DNA of 55,538 bases from Bacteroidales bacterium (GTDB lineage Bacteria; Bacteroidota; Bacteroidia; Bacteroidales; UBA7960), in assembly GCA_003559735.1 (NCBI GenBank), contig PWKN01000282.1, forward strand, positions 1-55,538, read 5' to 3'. The translations under genes were made by a program, and so were the position numbers. Numbering within the stretch: the first letter of the stretch is position 1; every line of letters begins with the position of its first letter. Below are positions 38,548 through 48,800 of this stretch, piece by piece. The notes beneath the pieces were generated by a model. The model saw only the letters and a list, made by a program, of their open reading frames with translations. It had not been told where the DNA came from and did not search any database.

Positions 38548-39288
38548 ATGAACAGGTACCGCGCTGACTTGCACGTGCATACTGTTTTGTCTCCTTGCGG
38601 CGACCTGGCCATGAGTCCGTCGAAGATTATCGAAGTTGCGGCACACAAAGGAATAGATATTTTGGGGATCACGGACCATAACAGCACCAAACATGGTTCA
38701 CTGGTAAAAAAAATGGCAGAAAAGGAAGGGATCTTTGTATTGCGTGGTGCAGAGGTTACTACCCGCGAAGAGATCCACTGCCTTGCGTTCTTTGAAAGCG
38801 ATGAACAACTGGATGTGTTTCAGAAATACCTTGACACTTTTCTGGGTGACATTTGGAACATACCTGAAAAATTTGGATACCAGGTAGTAGTGGATGAGGA
38901 GGAAGTCATTGTAGAACATGTTGATAAACTGCTGGTGTCGGCCATCCATCAGTCGATCAATGAAGTGGAAAAGCAGGTGCATCAACTTGGCGGACTGTTT
39001 ATTCCGGCGCATATCGACAGGCCGTTTCACAGTCTGATCAGCCAGCTGGGTTTTGTCCCTGAAGATCTGAATGCCGATGCCCTTGAACTGTCAAGGCACA
39101 GCACCAGGGAAGACATTTTAAGGAGGTTTCCCGGACTGAAATCATTTGCTTTTATTCAGAGTTCCGATGCCCATCACCTGGCACAAATGGGCACGCGAAC
39201 CACCATATTTGAGATCGAACGGCCCTGTTTTGAGGAAATACGGATGGCCCTGGCAGGGGAGAAGGGACGAAAGGTGCACCTGGAGTAA
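38548..39288 (+). CDS. PHP-domain phosphoesterase-like protein
   Basis: ADLHVHTVLSPCGDLAMSP; GITDHNSTKH; PAHIDRP; QSSDAHHL. Confidence 0.92.
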   Translation: MNRYRADLHVHTVLSPCGDLAMSPSKIIEVAAHKGIDILGITDHNSTKHGSLVKKMAEKEGIFVLRGAEVTTREEIHCLAFFESDEQLDVFQKYLDTFLGDIWNIPEKFGYQVVVDEEEVIVEHVDKLLVSAIHQSINEVEKQVHQLGGLFIPAHIDRPFHSLISQLGFVPEDLNADALELSRHSTREDILRRFPGLKSFAFIQSSDAHHLAQMGTRTTIFEIERPCFEEIRMALAGEKGRKVHLE

Positions 39289-39323
39289 AAGGTTTGTGGT
39301 TGCAGGAAATAAACAGCAGAAAT

Positions 39324-39875
39324 ATGAAAGACCTCTCTTTACATATTCTGGACATAGCGCAAAACGCCATTGACGCCGGAGCAAAGAACATATGGATAAC
39401 CGTTGAGGAAGACACAACGAAAAACACCTTTGTGATCCGGATTGAAGATGATGGGTGCGGAATGAGCAGGGAGGTTCTTGAGCAGGTTACCGATCCGTAT
39501 TATACTTCCAGGGTCACACGCAAGGTAGGCCTGGGGATTCCGTTGTTCAAACAAAATGCGGAACAAACGGGCGGTTACCTGAAAATGATGTCTGAGCCAG
39601 GAAAAGGAACCATTGCGGAGGCCGTGTTTGTACATGACCATATTGACAGGCCGGACCTGGGTGACATTGCAGGGGTGATGGTACTGCTTATAGGTGGCAA
39701 GCCAGACATTCGTTTCCGTTACCTGCATAAAAAGGACGGGATGCACTATACGGCAGACACCAAAGAGCTGGAGGAAGCACTGGAAGACATGCCTGTCAGT
39801 GATCCGGGCATCCTGAAAGGGATAAAGGAAATGATCATTGAAAACCTTAAAGACATTGGCGTCATCACTTGCTGA
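39324..39875 (+). CDS. Histidine-kinase-like ATPase protein
   Basis: LHILDIAQNAIDAGAKNIWITV; IEDDGCGMSREVLEQVTDPYYTSRVTRKVGLGIPLFKQNAEQTGG. Confidence 0.9.
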   Translation: MKDLSLHILDIAQNAIDAGAKNIWITVEEDTTKNTFVIRIEDDGCGMSREVLEQVTDPYYTSRVTRKVGLGIPLFKQNAEQTGGYLKMMSEPGKGTIAEAVFVHDHIDRPDLGDIAGVMVLLIGGKPDIRFRYLHKKDGMHYTADTKELEEALEDMPVSDPGILKGIKEMIIENLKDIGVITC

Positions 39876-40051
39876 ATGCAGGTATGCTTCAGACCAATGA
39901 CAGCAGAAAAAATGCGTCGTACAAGACAAACCAATTACAATATGTTAAATATCAGGTCATTGTTGCAACTGAACAAAAAATGATTAAAACAAGGGAAACT
40001 CATTCAGATAAAATATGTGTTAATCACAATTCAAACAGGGAGAATAAAATT

Positions 40052-40459
40052 ATGACAAAAATCAAATCATTGGCAGATCTGAGGAAGAAAAAACAAGATC
40101 TTCAGTCAAAGATCGCACTCAGGGAAAAAAGTGACAAGCCCGAAGGCCGGGTATTGGTTAAGGTGGCGATGGCTACCTGTGGTATTGCCTCCGGCTCGAA
40201 GGATGTGATGGAGTATCTGTTGGATGAACTGGACAAGAGGAGCATTGATGCCATTGTTACACAGACCGGGTGCATGGGTTATTGTTATGCCGAACCGACC
40301 ATTGAAGTGAGCCTCCCCGGGAGGGAGCCTGTGGTTTTTGGTTATGTTGACACAAAAAAGGCCGATGAGATCATCGAAAAATATATCAGGAACCAGGAGC
40401 TGGTTGAAGGGATCATCCCGGTGAATTATCAAACAATTGAAAAAGAAAAGGAGGATTAA
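40052..40459 (+). CDS. Thioredoxin-like [2Fe-2S] ferredoxin (hydrogenase accessory)
   Basis: VKVAMATCGIASGSKDVMEYLL...VTQTGCMGYCYAEPTIEV. Confidence 0.88.
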   Translation: MTKIKSLADLRKKKQDLQSKIALREKSDKPEGRVLVKVAMATCGIASGSKDVMEYLLDELDKRSIDAIVTQTGCMGYCYAEPTIEVSLPGREPVVFGYVDTKKADEIIEKYIRNQELVEGIIPVNYQTIEKEKED

Positions 40460-40463
40460 TACC

Positions 40464-42257
40464 ATGGCAAAATTCAAGATGCATTTGCTTGTTTGTGGTG
40501 GCACAGGATGTCGTGCCTCTGCGAGCGACATGCTGTATGAAAACCTGAAAAAGGAAATACAAGAGCAAGGCTTGCAAGATGAGGTGCAGGTGATCACCAC
40601 CGGGTGCTTTGGGTTTTGTGAGAAAGGACCCATTGTGAAGGTGATTCCCGACAACACATTTTATGTTTCTGTTGAGCCGCGCGATGCCAGTGAGATTGTG
40701 GCAGAGCACGTCATTAAGGGACGCCGGGTGGAGCGCCTGCTTTATATTGACCCGGTAAATAAAAAACAGATTGCCGATTCAAAGGGGATGGGGTTTTATA
40801 AAAAACAGATACGCATCGCTTTGCGTAACTGTGGTTTGATAGACCCTGAAAACATCGATGAATACCTGGCTGCCGATGGGTATGAAGCCATGGGCAGGGT
40901 GCTCAGCGAAATCACACCCGAAGAGGCCATCCAGGAAATGATCGACTCAGGACTACGCGGACGTGGTGGCGGTGGTTTTCCAACGGGTCTGAAGTGGCAA
41001 ATTGCAAGCAAGGTACCAGGTGATCAGAAATACGTGGTATGTAATGCCGATGAAGGAGACCCCGGTGCGTTCATGGATCGCAGTATCCTGGAGGGCGACC
41101 CCCACAGTGTTCTTGAAGCGATGGTGATCAACGGGTATTGTATTGGAGCAACAAAAGGGTTGATATATATTCGTGCCGAGTATCCGCTGGCCATAAGCAG
41201 GTTGAAGATCGCTATTGATCAGGCCCGCGAATATGGTTTGCTGGGCAAGGATATTGTCGGCAGCGGCTTTGACTTTGATGTAGAGATCCGTTACGGGGCT
41301 GGTGCCTTTGTATGTGGTGAGGAGACGGCCCTGATCCATTCAATGGAAGGCGAAAGGGGAGAACCTACATTTAAACCGCCATTCCCGGCGCAAAGCGGGT
41401 ACCTGGGCAAACCCACAAATGTCAATAATGTGGAGACCCTTGCCAATGTGCCTGTAATTTACAATAAGGGCGCCAGTTGGTTTGCTGGTATCGGGACGGA
41501 GAAGTCGACCGGCACCAAAGTTTTTGCCCTTGCTGGCAAGATCAATAACGTCGGACTTATAGAAGTGCCGATGGGCATAACCCTGCGCGAGGTGATCTTT
41601 GAGATTGGAGGTGGCATCAAGGACGGCAAGAAATTTCGTGCCGTACAAACAGGCGGTCCGTCGGGTGGCTGTCTGACAGAAAAGCACCTTGATACCCCCA
41701 TCGACTTTGACAACCTCCTTGCAGTAGGGTCTATGATGGGATCAGGTGGAATGATCGTGATGGATGAAGATGACTGCATGGTGTCGGTGGCCAAATTTTA
41801 CCTGGACTTCACCGTCGAAGAGTCGTGTGGTAAGTGCTCCCCCTGCCGAATTGGCAACAAGCGCTTATTTGAACTGCTTGAAAAGATAACCAGGGGACAG
41901 GCAGACAAGGAAGATCTTGACAACCTGCGCAACCTGAGTATGGTGATCAGGGATACCTCTCTGTGCGGACTGGGACAGACGTCGCCCAATCCCGTATTGT
42001 CGACGATGGATAACTTCATGGAAGAATACATCGCGCACGTGGAAGAACAACGTTGTCCGGCGGGATCATGCAAGGACCTGATCCGTTACGAAATTATCCC
42101 CGAAAACTGTGTGGGATGTACCGCCTGTGCACGCAATTGTCCGGTAAACTGTATCGCCGGTGAACGCAAACAGTTGCATACCATTGATCAGTCGCTGTGC
42201 ATAAAATGCGGTGCCTGTTTGGAGAAATGTAAGTTTAATGCAGTAGCAATCATCTAA
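40464..42257 (+). CDS. hydB: [FeFe] hydrogenase set 2, full-length HydB (NuoF-like)
   Basis: N-terminal CGGTGCRAS...TTGCFGFCEKGPIV; GLRGRGGGGFPTGLKW; ESCGKCSPCRIG; C-terminal CVGCTACARNCP...CIKCGACLEKC. Confidence 0.96.
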   Translation: MAKFKMHLLVCGGTGCRASASDMLYENLKKEIQEQGLQDEVQVITTGCFGFCEKGPIVKVIPDNTFYVSVEPRDASEIVAEHVIKGRRVERLLYIDPVNKKQIADSKGMGFYKKQIRIALRNCGLIDPENIDEYLAADGYEAMGRVLSEITPEEAIQEMIDSGLRGRGGGGFPTGLKWQIASKVPGDQKYVVCNADEGDPGAFMDRSILEGDPHSVLEAMVINGYCIGATKGLIYIRAEYPLAISRLKIAIDQAREYGLLGKDIVGSGFDFDVEIRYGAGAFVCGEETALIHSMEGERGEPTFKPPFPAQSGYLGKPTNVNNVETLANVPVIYNKGASWFAGIGTEKSTGTKVFALAGKINNVGLIEVPMGITLREVIFEIGGGIKDGKKFRAVQTGGPSGGCLTEKHLDTPIDFDNLLAVGSMMGSGGMIVMDEDDCMVSVAKFYLDFTVEESCGKCSPCRIGNKRLFELLEKITRGQADKEDLDNLRNLSMVIRDTSLCGLGQTSPNPVLSTMDNFMEEYIAHVEEQRCPAGSCKDLIRYEIIPENCVGCTACARNCPVNCIAGERKQLHTIDQSLCIKCGACLEKCKFNAVAII

Positions 42258-42278
42258 TTATCATAAGGACACAGAACA

Positions 42279-44051
42279 ATGGAAATGATCAAATTGACCA
42301 TAGATAGCAGGACTGTTGAGGTGGAGAAGGGGACCACCATATTTCATGCAGCCAAAAAATTAGATATAGAGATCCCCACATTATGTTATATGAACCTCGG
42401 CGATCTGAAAATCGAGCACAAGCCAGGCGGTTGCCGTGTTTGTGTTGTGGAGGTTGAGGGAAGGCGTAACCTGGCGCCGGCCTGTGCCACGGAATGTTTT
42501 GACGGGATGGTGGTGCAAACCCACAGCATCCGCGTGTTGAATGCACGCAAAACAGTGCTGGAGCTGATCCTTTCTGATCACCCCTTTGACTGTCTGATCT
42601 GTGCCAAGAGCGGAAACTGTGATCTGCAGGACATGGCCATCAAGATGGGTGTACGAAGCATTCCGTACCAGGGAGAGAAGTCGACCTACAAGCCTGACTT
42701 CTCACCAGCCATAATCCGTGATATGGACAAGTGCATCATGTGCCGCCGTTGTGAGACCATGTGCAATGATTTTCAGACAGTGGGCGTGCTGTCGGGTGTA
42801 AACAGGGGTTTTGAGGCGGTAGTGGCTCCGGCGTTTGAGCGCGACCTCGATCACAGTGAGTGTACCTATTGCGGACAATGTGTTGCTGTATGTCCGACAG
42901 GTGCCCTTACCGAGGTGGACCATACCACACAGTTGATCCGTGATCTTGCTGATCCGGAAAAGAAAGTCGTGGTGCAAACCGCGCCTGCCGTGCGCGCTGC
43001 CCTGGGTGAAGCCTTTGGCATGGAGCCCGGTACACTGGTGACCGGCAAGATGGTAGCCGCCCTTCGCAGGCTGGGCTTCGATTATGTGTTTGACACCGAC
43101 TTTGCAGCCGATCTCACCATCATGGAGGAGGGTACTGAATTGTTGGACCGCCTGACACGTTTCCTGGGGGGCGACAAGCAGGTCAAGCTGCCAATGCTTA
43201 CCTCATGCTGTCCGGGATGGGTAAACTTTTTTGAATACCACTTCCCTGACATGCGCGATATTCCTTCTACGGCCAGGTCGCCGCAGCAAATGTTCGGCGC
43301 TGTGGCCAAGACTTATTTTGCCGATAAGATCGACACAAAGCGCGATGAAATGGTGGTGGTATCGGTGATGCCTTGTGTGGCAAAAAAATATGAGTGCACC
43401 CGTGAAGAATTCAAAGTCAACGGCAATCCCGATGTTGACTATTCCATCAGCACCCGTGAGCTGGCCATGCTCATCAAACGCAGCAACATGGACTTTAACA
43501 GTCTGCCGGAAGAAGACTTTGACAAACCCATGGGCGAGTCAACCGGTGCCGCTGTGATCTTTGGTACAACTGGCGGCGTGATCGAGGCCGCAGTTCGTTC
43601 TGCTTATGAGATCCATACCGGCAAGAGCCTGAAAAAGATCGATTTTGAACAGTTGCGGGGCATCGAAGGTATCCGCTCGGCAAGTGTTGACTTTGACGGG
43701 GTAGAGATCAGGATCGGCATTGCCCACGGACTTGGACATGCAAGAAAGTTGCTGGAGGACATAAAAGCAGGCAATAGTGAGTACCATGCCATTGAGATCA
43801 TGGCTTGTCCCGGCGGATGTGTTGGTGGTGGCGGACAACCACTCCATCATGGCAATCCACAGATAATCAAGGCACGTCAAAAAGCCATTTATGCGGAAGA
43901 TGCAGGAAAGCCCATCCGCAAATCTCACGAAAATCCATCGATAATAAAGTTGTATGAGGAGTTTCTGGGTAAACCCATGAGTGAGAAAGCGCACGAACTC
44001 CTGCACACGAAGTATTTCGATAAGAAAATGAAGGACGTGTTGTTAGACTGA
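42279..44051 (+). CDS. hydA: [FeFe] hydrogenase catalytic subunit, set 2 (canonical TSCCPGW)
   Basis: TSCCPGW, MPCVAKKYE, EIMACPGGCVGGGGQP; N-terminal FeS domains. Confidence 0.96.
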   Translation: MEMIKLTIDSRTVEVEKGTTIFHAAKKLDIEIPTLCYMNLGDLKIEHKPGGCRVCVVEVEGRRNLAPACATECFDGMVVQTHSIRVLNARKTVLELILSDHPFDCLICAKSGNCDLQDMAIKMGVRSIPYQGEKSTYKPDFSPAIIRDMDKCIMCRRCETMCNDFQTVGVLSGVNRGFEAVVAPAFERDLDHSECTYCGQCVAVCPTGALTEVDHTTQLIRDLADPEKKVVVQTAPAVRAALGEAFGMEPGTLVTGKMVAALRRLGFDYVFDTDFAADLTIMEEGTELLDRLTRFLGGDKQVKLPMLTSCCPGWVNFFEYHFPDMRDIPSTARSPQQMFGAVAKTYFADKIDTKRDEMVVVSVMPCVAKKYECTREEFKVNGNPDVDYSISTRELAMLIKRSNMDFNSLPEEDFDKPMGESTGAAVIFGTTGGVIEAAVRSAYEIHTGKSLKKIDFEQLRGIEGIRSASVDFDGVEIRIGIAHGLGHARKLLEDIKAGNSEYHAIEIMACPGGCVGGGGQPLHHGNPQIIKARQKAIYAEDAGKPIRKSHENPSIIKLYEEFLGKPMSEKAHELLHTKYFDKKMKDVLLD

Positions 44052-44228
44052 TCAATAAAGCTGGAGTCTGGCCGTGGTCATTAATGGATAAACAGGTAAT
44101 TAAACGGACAAACGGAATGGGTTGACTCCAGTAAGTCCCTGAAGATTAGGCTGACCAGTCATAATCATTGAACAACACATATTGAAGGGAGATTTTTTGT
44201 AAGGTATAATCAATTAAAGAGCATAGTA

Positions 44229-44720
44229 ATGACATCCATCAAATTAAAATTAAAAGAGAGCGAAGTGCAGCAATTAAAGGAAGCAGCCAGCTCGTTTAAT
44301 AACGAGCCCGGTGAGCTGATCAATGTATTGCACAAAGCACAGGAGATATTTGGTTATCTGCCCGCCGAGGTACAGGAAGTGGTGGCACAGGAGATGAATG
44401 TTTCGGTGGCCAAGGTATATGGTGTGGTCACCTTCTATTCATTTTTCACCATGCTTCCGAAAGGGCGCTATCCAATTTCCATTTGCACTGGTACGGCTTG
44501 CTATGTAAGGGGAGCCGAAAAGGTGCTGGAAGAGTTTAAGCGCATACTGAAGGTTCCGGTAGGAGAAACAACACCTGACGGCAAGTTTTCAATTACCTGT
44601 CTGCGGTGCGTAGGGGCTTGCGGACTGGCACCTGTGGTGATGGTCGGTGACAAGACGTATGGCCGGGTTACCACTGATGGCGTGAAGGACATATTGAAGG
44701 AGTATGAGGATGCAGAGTAA
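44229..44720 (+). CDS. hydC: [FeFe] hydrogenase set 2, HydC (NuoE-like)
   Basis: VYGVVTFYSFFTMLPKGRYPISICTGTACYVRGAEKVLEEF; CLRCVGACGLAPVVMV. Confidence 0.94.
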   Translation: MTSIKLKLKESEVQQLKEAASSFNNEPGELINVLHKAQEIFGYLPAEVQEVVAQEMNVSVAKVYGVVTFYSFFTMLPKGRYPISICTGTACYVRGAEKVLEEFKRILKVPVGETTPDGKFSITCLRCVGACGLAPVVMVGDKTYGRVTTDGVKDILKEYEDAE

Positions 44721-44779
44721 ATGGATGGTGGCGCAGGGGATATGGGCGGTTGATTAAATACGCAAAAAGGATAAATTAT

Positions 44780-44810
44780 TTTGTAAAAACAAAAAACTGT
44801 GTTATCTTTG
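44780..44810 (+). promoter_or_regulatory. Bacteroidota-type promoter TTTG-N19-TATCTTTG for tRNA-Asp
   Basis: TTTG 44780-44783, TATCTTTG 44803-44810, exact spacing 19. Confidence 0.75.
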
Positions 44811-44856
44811 CACCGCTTTTGCAGATTACGGTAATGGCAACCTTTAAATACGGTTT

Positions 44857-44931
44857 GGTCCGGTAGTTCAGTTTGGTTAGAATACGTGCCTGTCACGCAC
44901 GGGGTCGCGGGTTCGAGTCCCGTCCGGACCG
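44857..44931 (+). tRNA. tRNA-Asp (anticodon GTC at 44892-44894)
   Basis: Acceptor GGTCCGG/CCGGACC, anticodon arm CGTGC-CTGTCAC-GCACG, T arm GCGGG-TTCGAGT-CCCGT; CCA not encoded. Confidence 0.97.
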
Positions 44932-44944
44932 CAAAAAACAATTT

Positions 44945-44973
44945 AAGCCCTTGATTGTCAAGGGCTTTTGTTT
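44945..44973 (+). terminator. Rho-independent terminator after tRNA-Asp
   Basis: AAGCCCTTGA-TTG-TCAAGGGCTT followed by TTGTTTTTT. Confidence 0.85.
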
Positions 44974-45126
44974 TTTAGGCGCTAAAATTTTGACGTCCGT
45001 TACCTCAAAATAATGGATGGTGAATTATCCATAAAGGATATGAGCAGACTGGTGGGCAGACTGAAATACTTGAGATATCAGATGATTTTTCATATATTTG
45101 CATAAACCCGAAAACATAACCCACCC

Positions 45127-45366
45127 ATGCTTGAAAGGGGATTCTTCAGGAGCAAAAAACAATCAGAGCCAAAACCCGGTCGCTCAATTAAAATGGCGAG
45201 CAATATCATGCTCTATCTTGGTGTGATTATCCTTGTCACGTCATTGGTTTACATCCTTGTTAACATTGATAAGATTGATGCTGTTTTTGTGGTATGGATG
45301 ATCTTTATGATGGCAGGGTTGTTTTTGGTGGTGATGAGCCATATGATCAAGTGGATATTTAAATAA
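45127..45366 (+). CDS. Small membrane protein (79 aa), unknown function
   Basis: Two predicted TMs: NIMLYLGVIILVTSLVYILVNI and AVFVVWMIFMMAGLFLVVMSHMIKWIF. Confidence 0.65.
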   Translation: MLERGFFRSKKQSEPKPGRSIKMASNIMLYLGVIILVTSLVYILVNIDKIDAVFVVWMIFMMAGLFLVVMSHMIKWIFK

Positions 45367-45372
45367 CAGTTT

Positions 45373-45501
45373 GCTGGCGCAAGCTGGAAGCTCCCGCAGG
45401 AACTGGAAGCTCCCGCAGGGACTTCCAGCTTCCGCGGGGGTACCCGTTTTTCTTCGGAAGCTTCCAGTTGCTGGCGCAAGCTGGAAGTTCCTGGTGGAAC
45501 T
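45373..45501. repeat. Dispersed extragenic palindromic repeat, copy A
   Basis: GGAACTGGAAGCTCCCGCAGGGACTTCCAGCTTCCGCGGGGGTACCCGTTTTTCTTCGGAAGCTTCCAGTTGCTGGCGCAAGCTGGAAGTTCC; near-identical to copy B. Confidence 0.95.
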
Positions 45502-45527
45502 TGCCGTACGAAGGTCAAACCTTTTAA

Positions 45528-45640
45528 CCCATCTCCATTGCCCCCCTCGCGTAATCTATCCCCGATGGTTATCGTGTGTATCCCATCTCCATTGCCCCCC
45601 GCGCGTAATCTATCCCCGATGGTTATCGTATGTATCCCAT
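45528..45640. repeat. 54-bp tandem repeat, about 2 copies
   Basis: CCCATCTCCATTGCCCCCCTCGCGTAATCTATCCCCGATGGTTATCGTGTGTAT at 45528 and 45582, third unit starts at 45636 and decays. Confidence 0.95.
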
Positions 45641-45817
45641 TCCAGTGCCCCTCGTTTGCATCCACAGGCAGAGGCATTGATTGATTCTGTGATTGTCTGG
45701 TTAACAATCCCGTACTAATAAAGGCGAACATACTTGTAATTCCGCAGTTCGTCAGAATCGAATTGGGGAATGTGGGGTATAGCGATCAAGGTTCTGAATT
45801 AGATGTACTTACAAAAA

Positions 45818-48800
45818 CTAACGGGATTTTGTAAGCAAAGTAACATCCAGATAAACCGAATGACGCCCGTATGTATCATAAAAAGGCTTGAAAACAACGT
45901 CGTCAATAGTAAAACGCAACTGACCGGGATCACCTGATATTGATTGACTTATATCTTCTGCATTTAATGTTACCTTCCGCCATTCAGTCAGTGGTTCAGT
46001 TTCCTGGGCTGCAAGCAGAACTGGACCGTAAAATAAGCTGGCAATATTTTTCTGATCCATAACCGGATCCAAATAAAAATGGAAAGGCATATGCAGCTCA
46101 ACCCTATCCCCGTCCTGCCAGTTACGGCTTAAAGTAAGATAGCTTCCTGGTACAGCCTCAACGGTTTCCTCCCTGTCGTTTATACTTACAAAAAAACCTT
46201 TTGTCGCCCAATGTGGTACACGTACGTTAATGTCAAACTCGCCATTGCCCTCAATGATTAACCGCGTGCGGTCTTCTCTCGGGAAAGCTGTTTCCTGAGT
46301 CACAGTCAGGTTCCTTTCCGTCCAGTTTAATGTTGACGGCACAAACAGGTTCACATAAAGATTCTGATGGTCCACACACCTGAAATAAATTGAGTAATGC
46401 AATTTTGTGCTGCTTTCAATCGCTGTGCCGTTACAGCAGGTGAACCCTCTCATTTCCGGGTTGCCAAATCGTTTAATTGCACCTGGCAGCAGAGGCACAT
46501 GATAAGTATTTGCCGGTGAATCCTCTGCCACGGATGCAAGAATCTGATTATAAAGTGCACGTTCATAATAATCCATAAACTCTCCACGCTGATCAAACAT
46601 GAAAAGACCCTTTGCTAATTTGAGCATATTATATGTAGCACAGGTCTCATTCTGGCCACCGGGTGAAAACCCGTATTGGTAAAGTGTTGACGGTTCAATA
46701 TTGAAGCATTCCGCATTGGAAGGGTTCCTTGCTCCTGCAACACCTCCAATGCTATACATATAATCATTTATGGTCTTGTAAAAGAAATTATCAGCTATAT
46801 GAAAGTATTCAGGAACACCTGAAGCACGATAAGTTTCAAGTGCACCAATAACCTGGGGCACATGCGTGTTTGAATGCAGTCCGCGGAACATATCCACATT
46901 TTTAGCCAGCCCGTGAGAGCGGTCCGCATCGCCAAAAAACATCCTGATGTTATCAAATAGTTTTGCAGTCTCCAGGTAAACAGGTTCATTGGTCAGCCTG
47001 TACAGCCTTGCCAAGGCATCGTTCATTCCGCCATACTCTCCTGCAATGTACCTGTTCCACATATTTATAAGTGTTCTGGTGGGCAACTGGCTCAAACGGG
47101 CATGCACCCATGTGCCCATCCCTTTTACTATTTCCAGGGCTTTTTCATTGCCGGTGATTTCATATATATCCATCAGGCCAGCCAATATTTTATCCAGGGT
47201 ATAGTATGGTGCCCATATACTGGTATTGGCACCTCCGTAGGTTGCTCCTTGTTCCAACATTATAAACTGATCTGGCGGATAGGCGCTGATATAACCCTTG
47301 CCCCAGTTCCAGTAATCTGTCCGGATCCCTTCTTCACTCAAATCAGAATCATACTCTGATCTGCCCGGGCCCGGGGGCACTGCTGTCGGGTCTGATACAT
47401 ATTCCCGGCCGGGTGTTTGGGGTTGTCCGGACAATTTATACAGCTCATACAGGGTATTCACCATATATTCCATCTTCTCAGCAAAAATTGCCTGGAGTTC
47501 CGCATCATAAGTTGCGCTTGCATATGACTGGGCTATAGCGGTAAGGTAGTGCCCTGTGGCATGACCGCGCAATTTGGTTTGTTGACTGTCCCACCCGCCG
47601 AGTGGTACTGCACCTTCAGGCTGCTCCTGTCCAAATGCATTACGAAACATATAAAGGAAGCTGTTCGGATCTGTGTCGGCCAGGACAGTTATGAACTTAT
47701 CGCGGTTCTCTATGAATTTTGTGTTGTTGTTGTGTATATCAGTGTTCAATATTACCTGACCAAAGGCAAAATCTTCCAGCGTACGTTTTGGTGCAGCGGG
47801 CTCTTCAGACTCTGTAACTGTGACAATTGCTCTTGGCTGCAGACTTGTTCCGGGTACCCTTCCTGTAATCGTATATGTGCCTGGGGTAAGCACATCACTA
47901 TTATCCTCTGGTGCCGGCCAAATTACTCTTGCTTTTGATCTGTCAATATTTTCAGCGTAAACGGCTGGTACAAGACGTGGCAGTCTTGGAAGGTGGCCCA
48001 CTGCAGTTTCTACCTGGATATCCGGAACGCTGGTTATAAAAACATGATACAATTGAGGAGTTGTTTCAGGAAAATATGGAAGACTTGGATCTGTTTCTTC
48101 TCTGGTTCTTACAACCGGTTCTTCCAGGTCAAGGGCATTGGCGTGAATCCCCAAAATTTGCGTTCTGCTCAGAGGAATTCTGTAGATCCGGAAATCGTGC
48201 AGTTTGGCATTTAAATAGGTGTTGTCAGAAGCCTGTGGTTTCCCAATATAGAGTCTGTTGTTTTCTCCTTGATTAATGTCGAAAAGCTGTTCTAACTCAA
48301 GATCTACATTCCTTACCTCACTGACAAGCATTCCGTTAACGTAGGAACTCAGGGTTCGGGCCGGAACATTCACAACAACAGCCAGGTGATTCCATTCATC
48401 AAGCTCCACCGCTGATGAACGAGCAATAAACTTTTTTGATTCTGTTTTGATTTGAACCTGATAACCTTCATCATTTTTGGTTCCTGTCGGAGCAGCATAG
48501 AAACGCGACAGATTGTTTTTCCCAAAATTGAAGAATGTTTGGCCACTTTCTGCAGAACGCAGGTAAATCCAGCCTGTGATACTAAGTGACTCAAGTCCCG
48601 TCACCGATTCTCCAGGGATTGAAATAACCGCTTCACTGTCTCCTGGTAAAGAAAGCACATCACCAAAAAGGTCGTCTTCTTCAAAACCGAAACCAGGGTC
48701 CTGAACGGTGGCATGAAGATTATTTCGCGACCAATCATTAAAGCTTCCATCAAATAAATAGCGGACACTTAAATCTGTTTCACCTATTCCGTCTAAAATT

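Noticed and set aside
45249-45731. ORFs across repeat A and the 54-bp repeat on both strands
   Set aside because: Composition reflects the DNA repeats; overlaps a better-supported small membrane protein on the plus strand.
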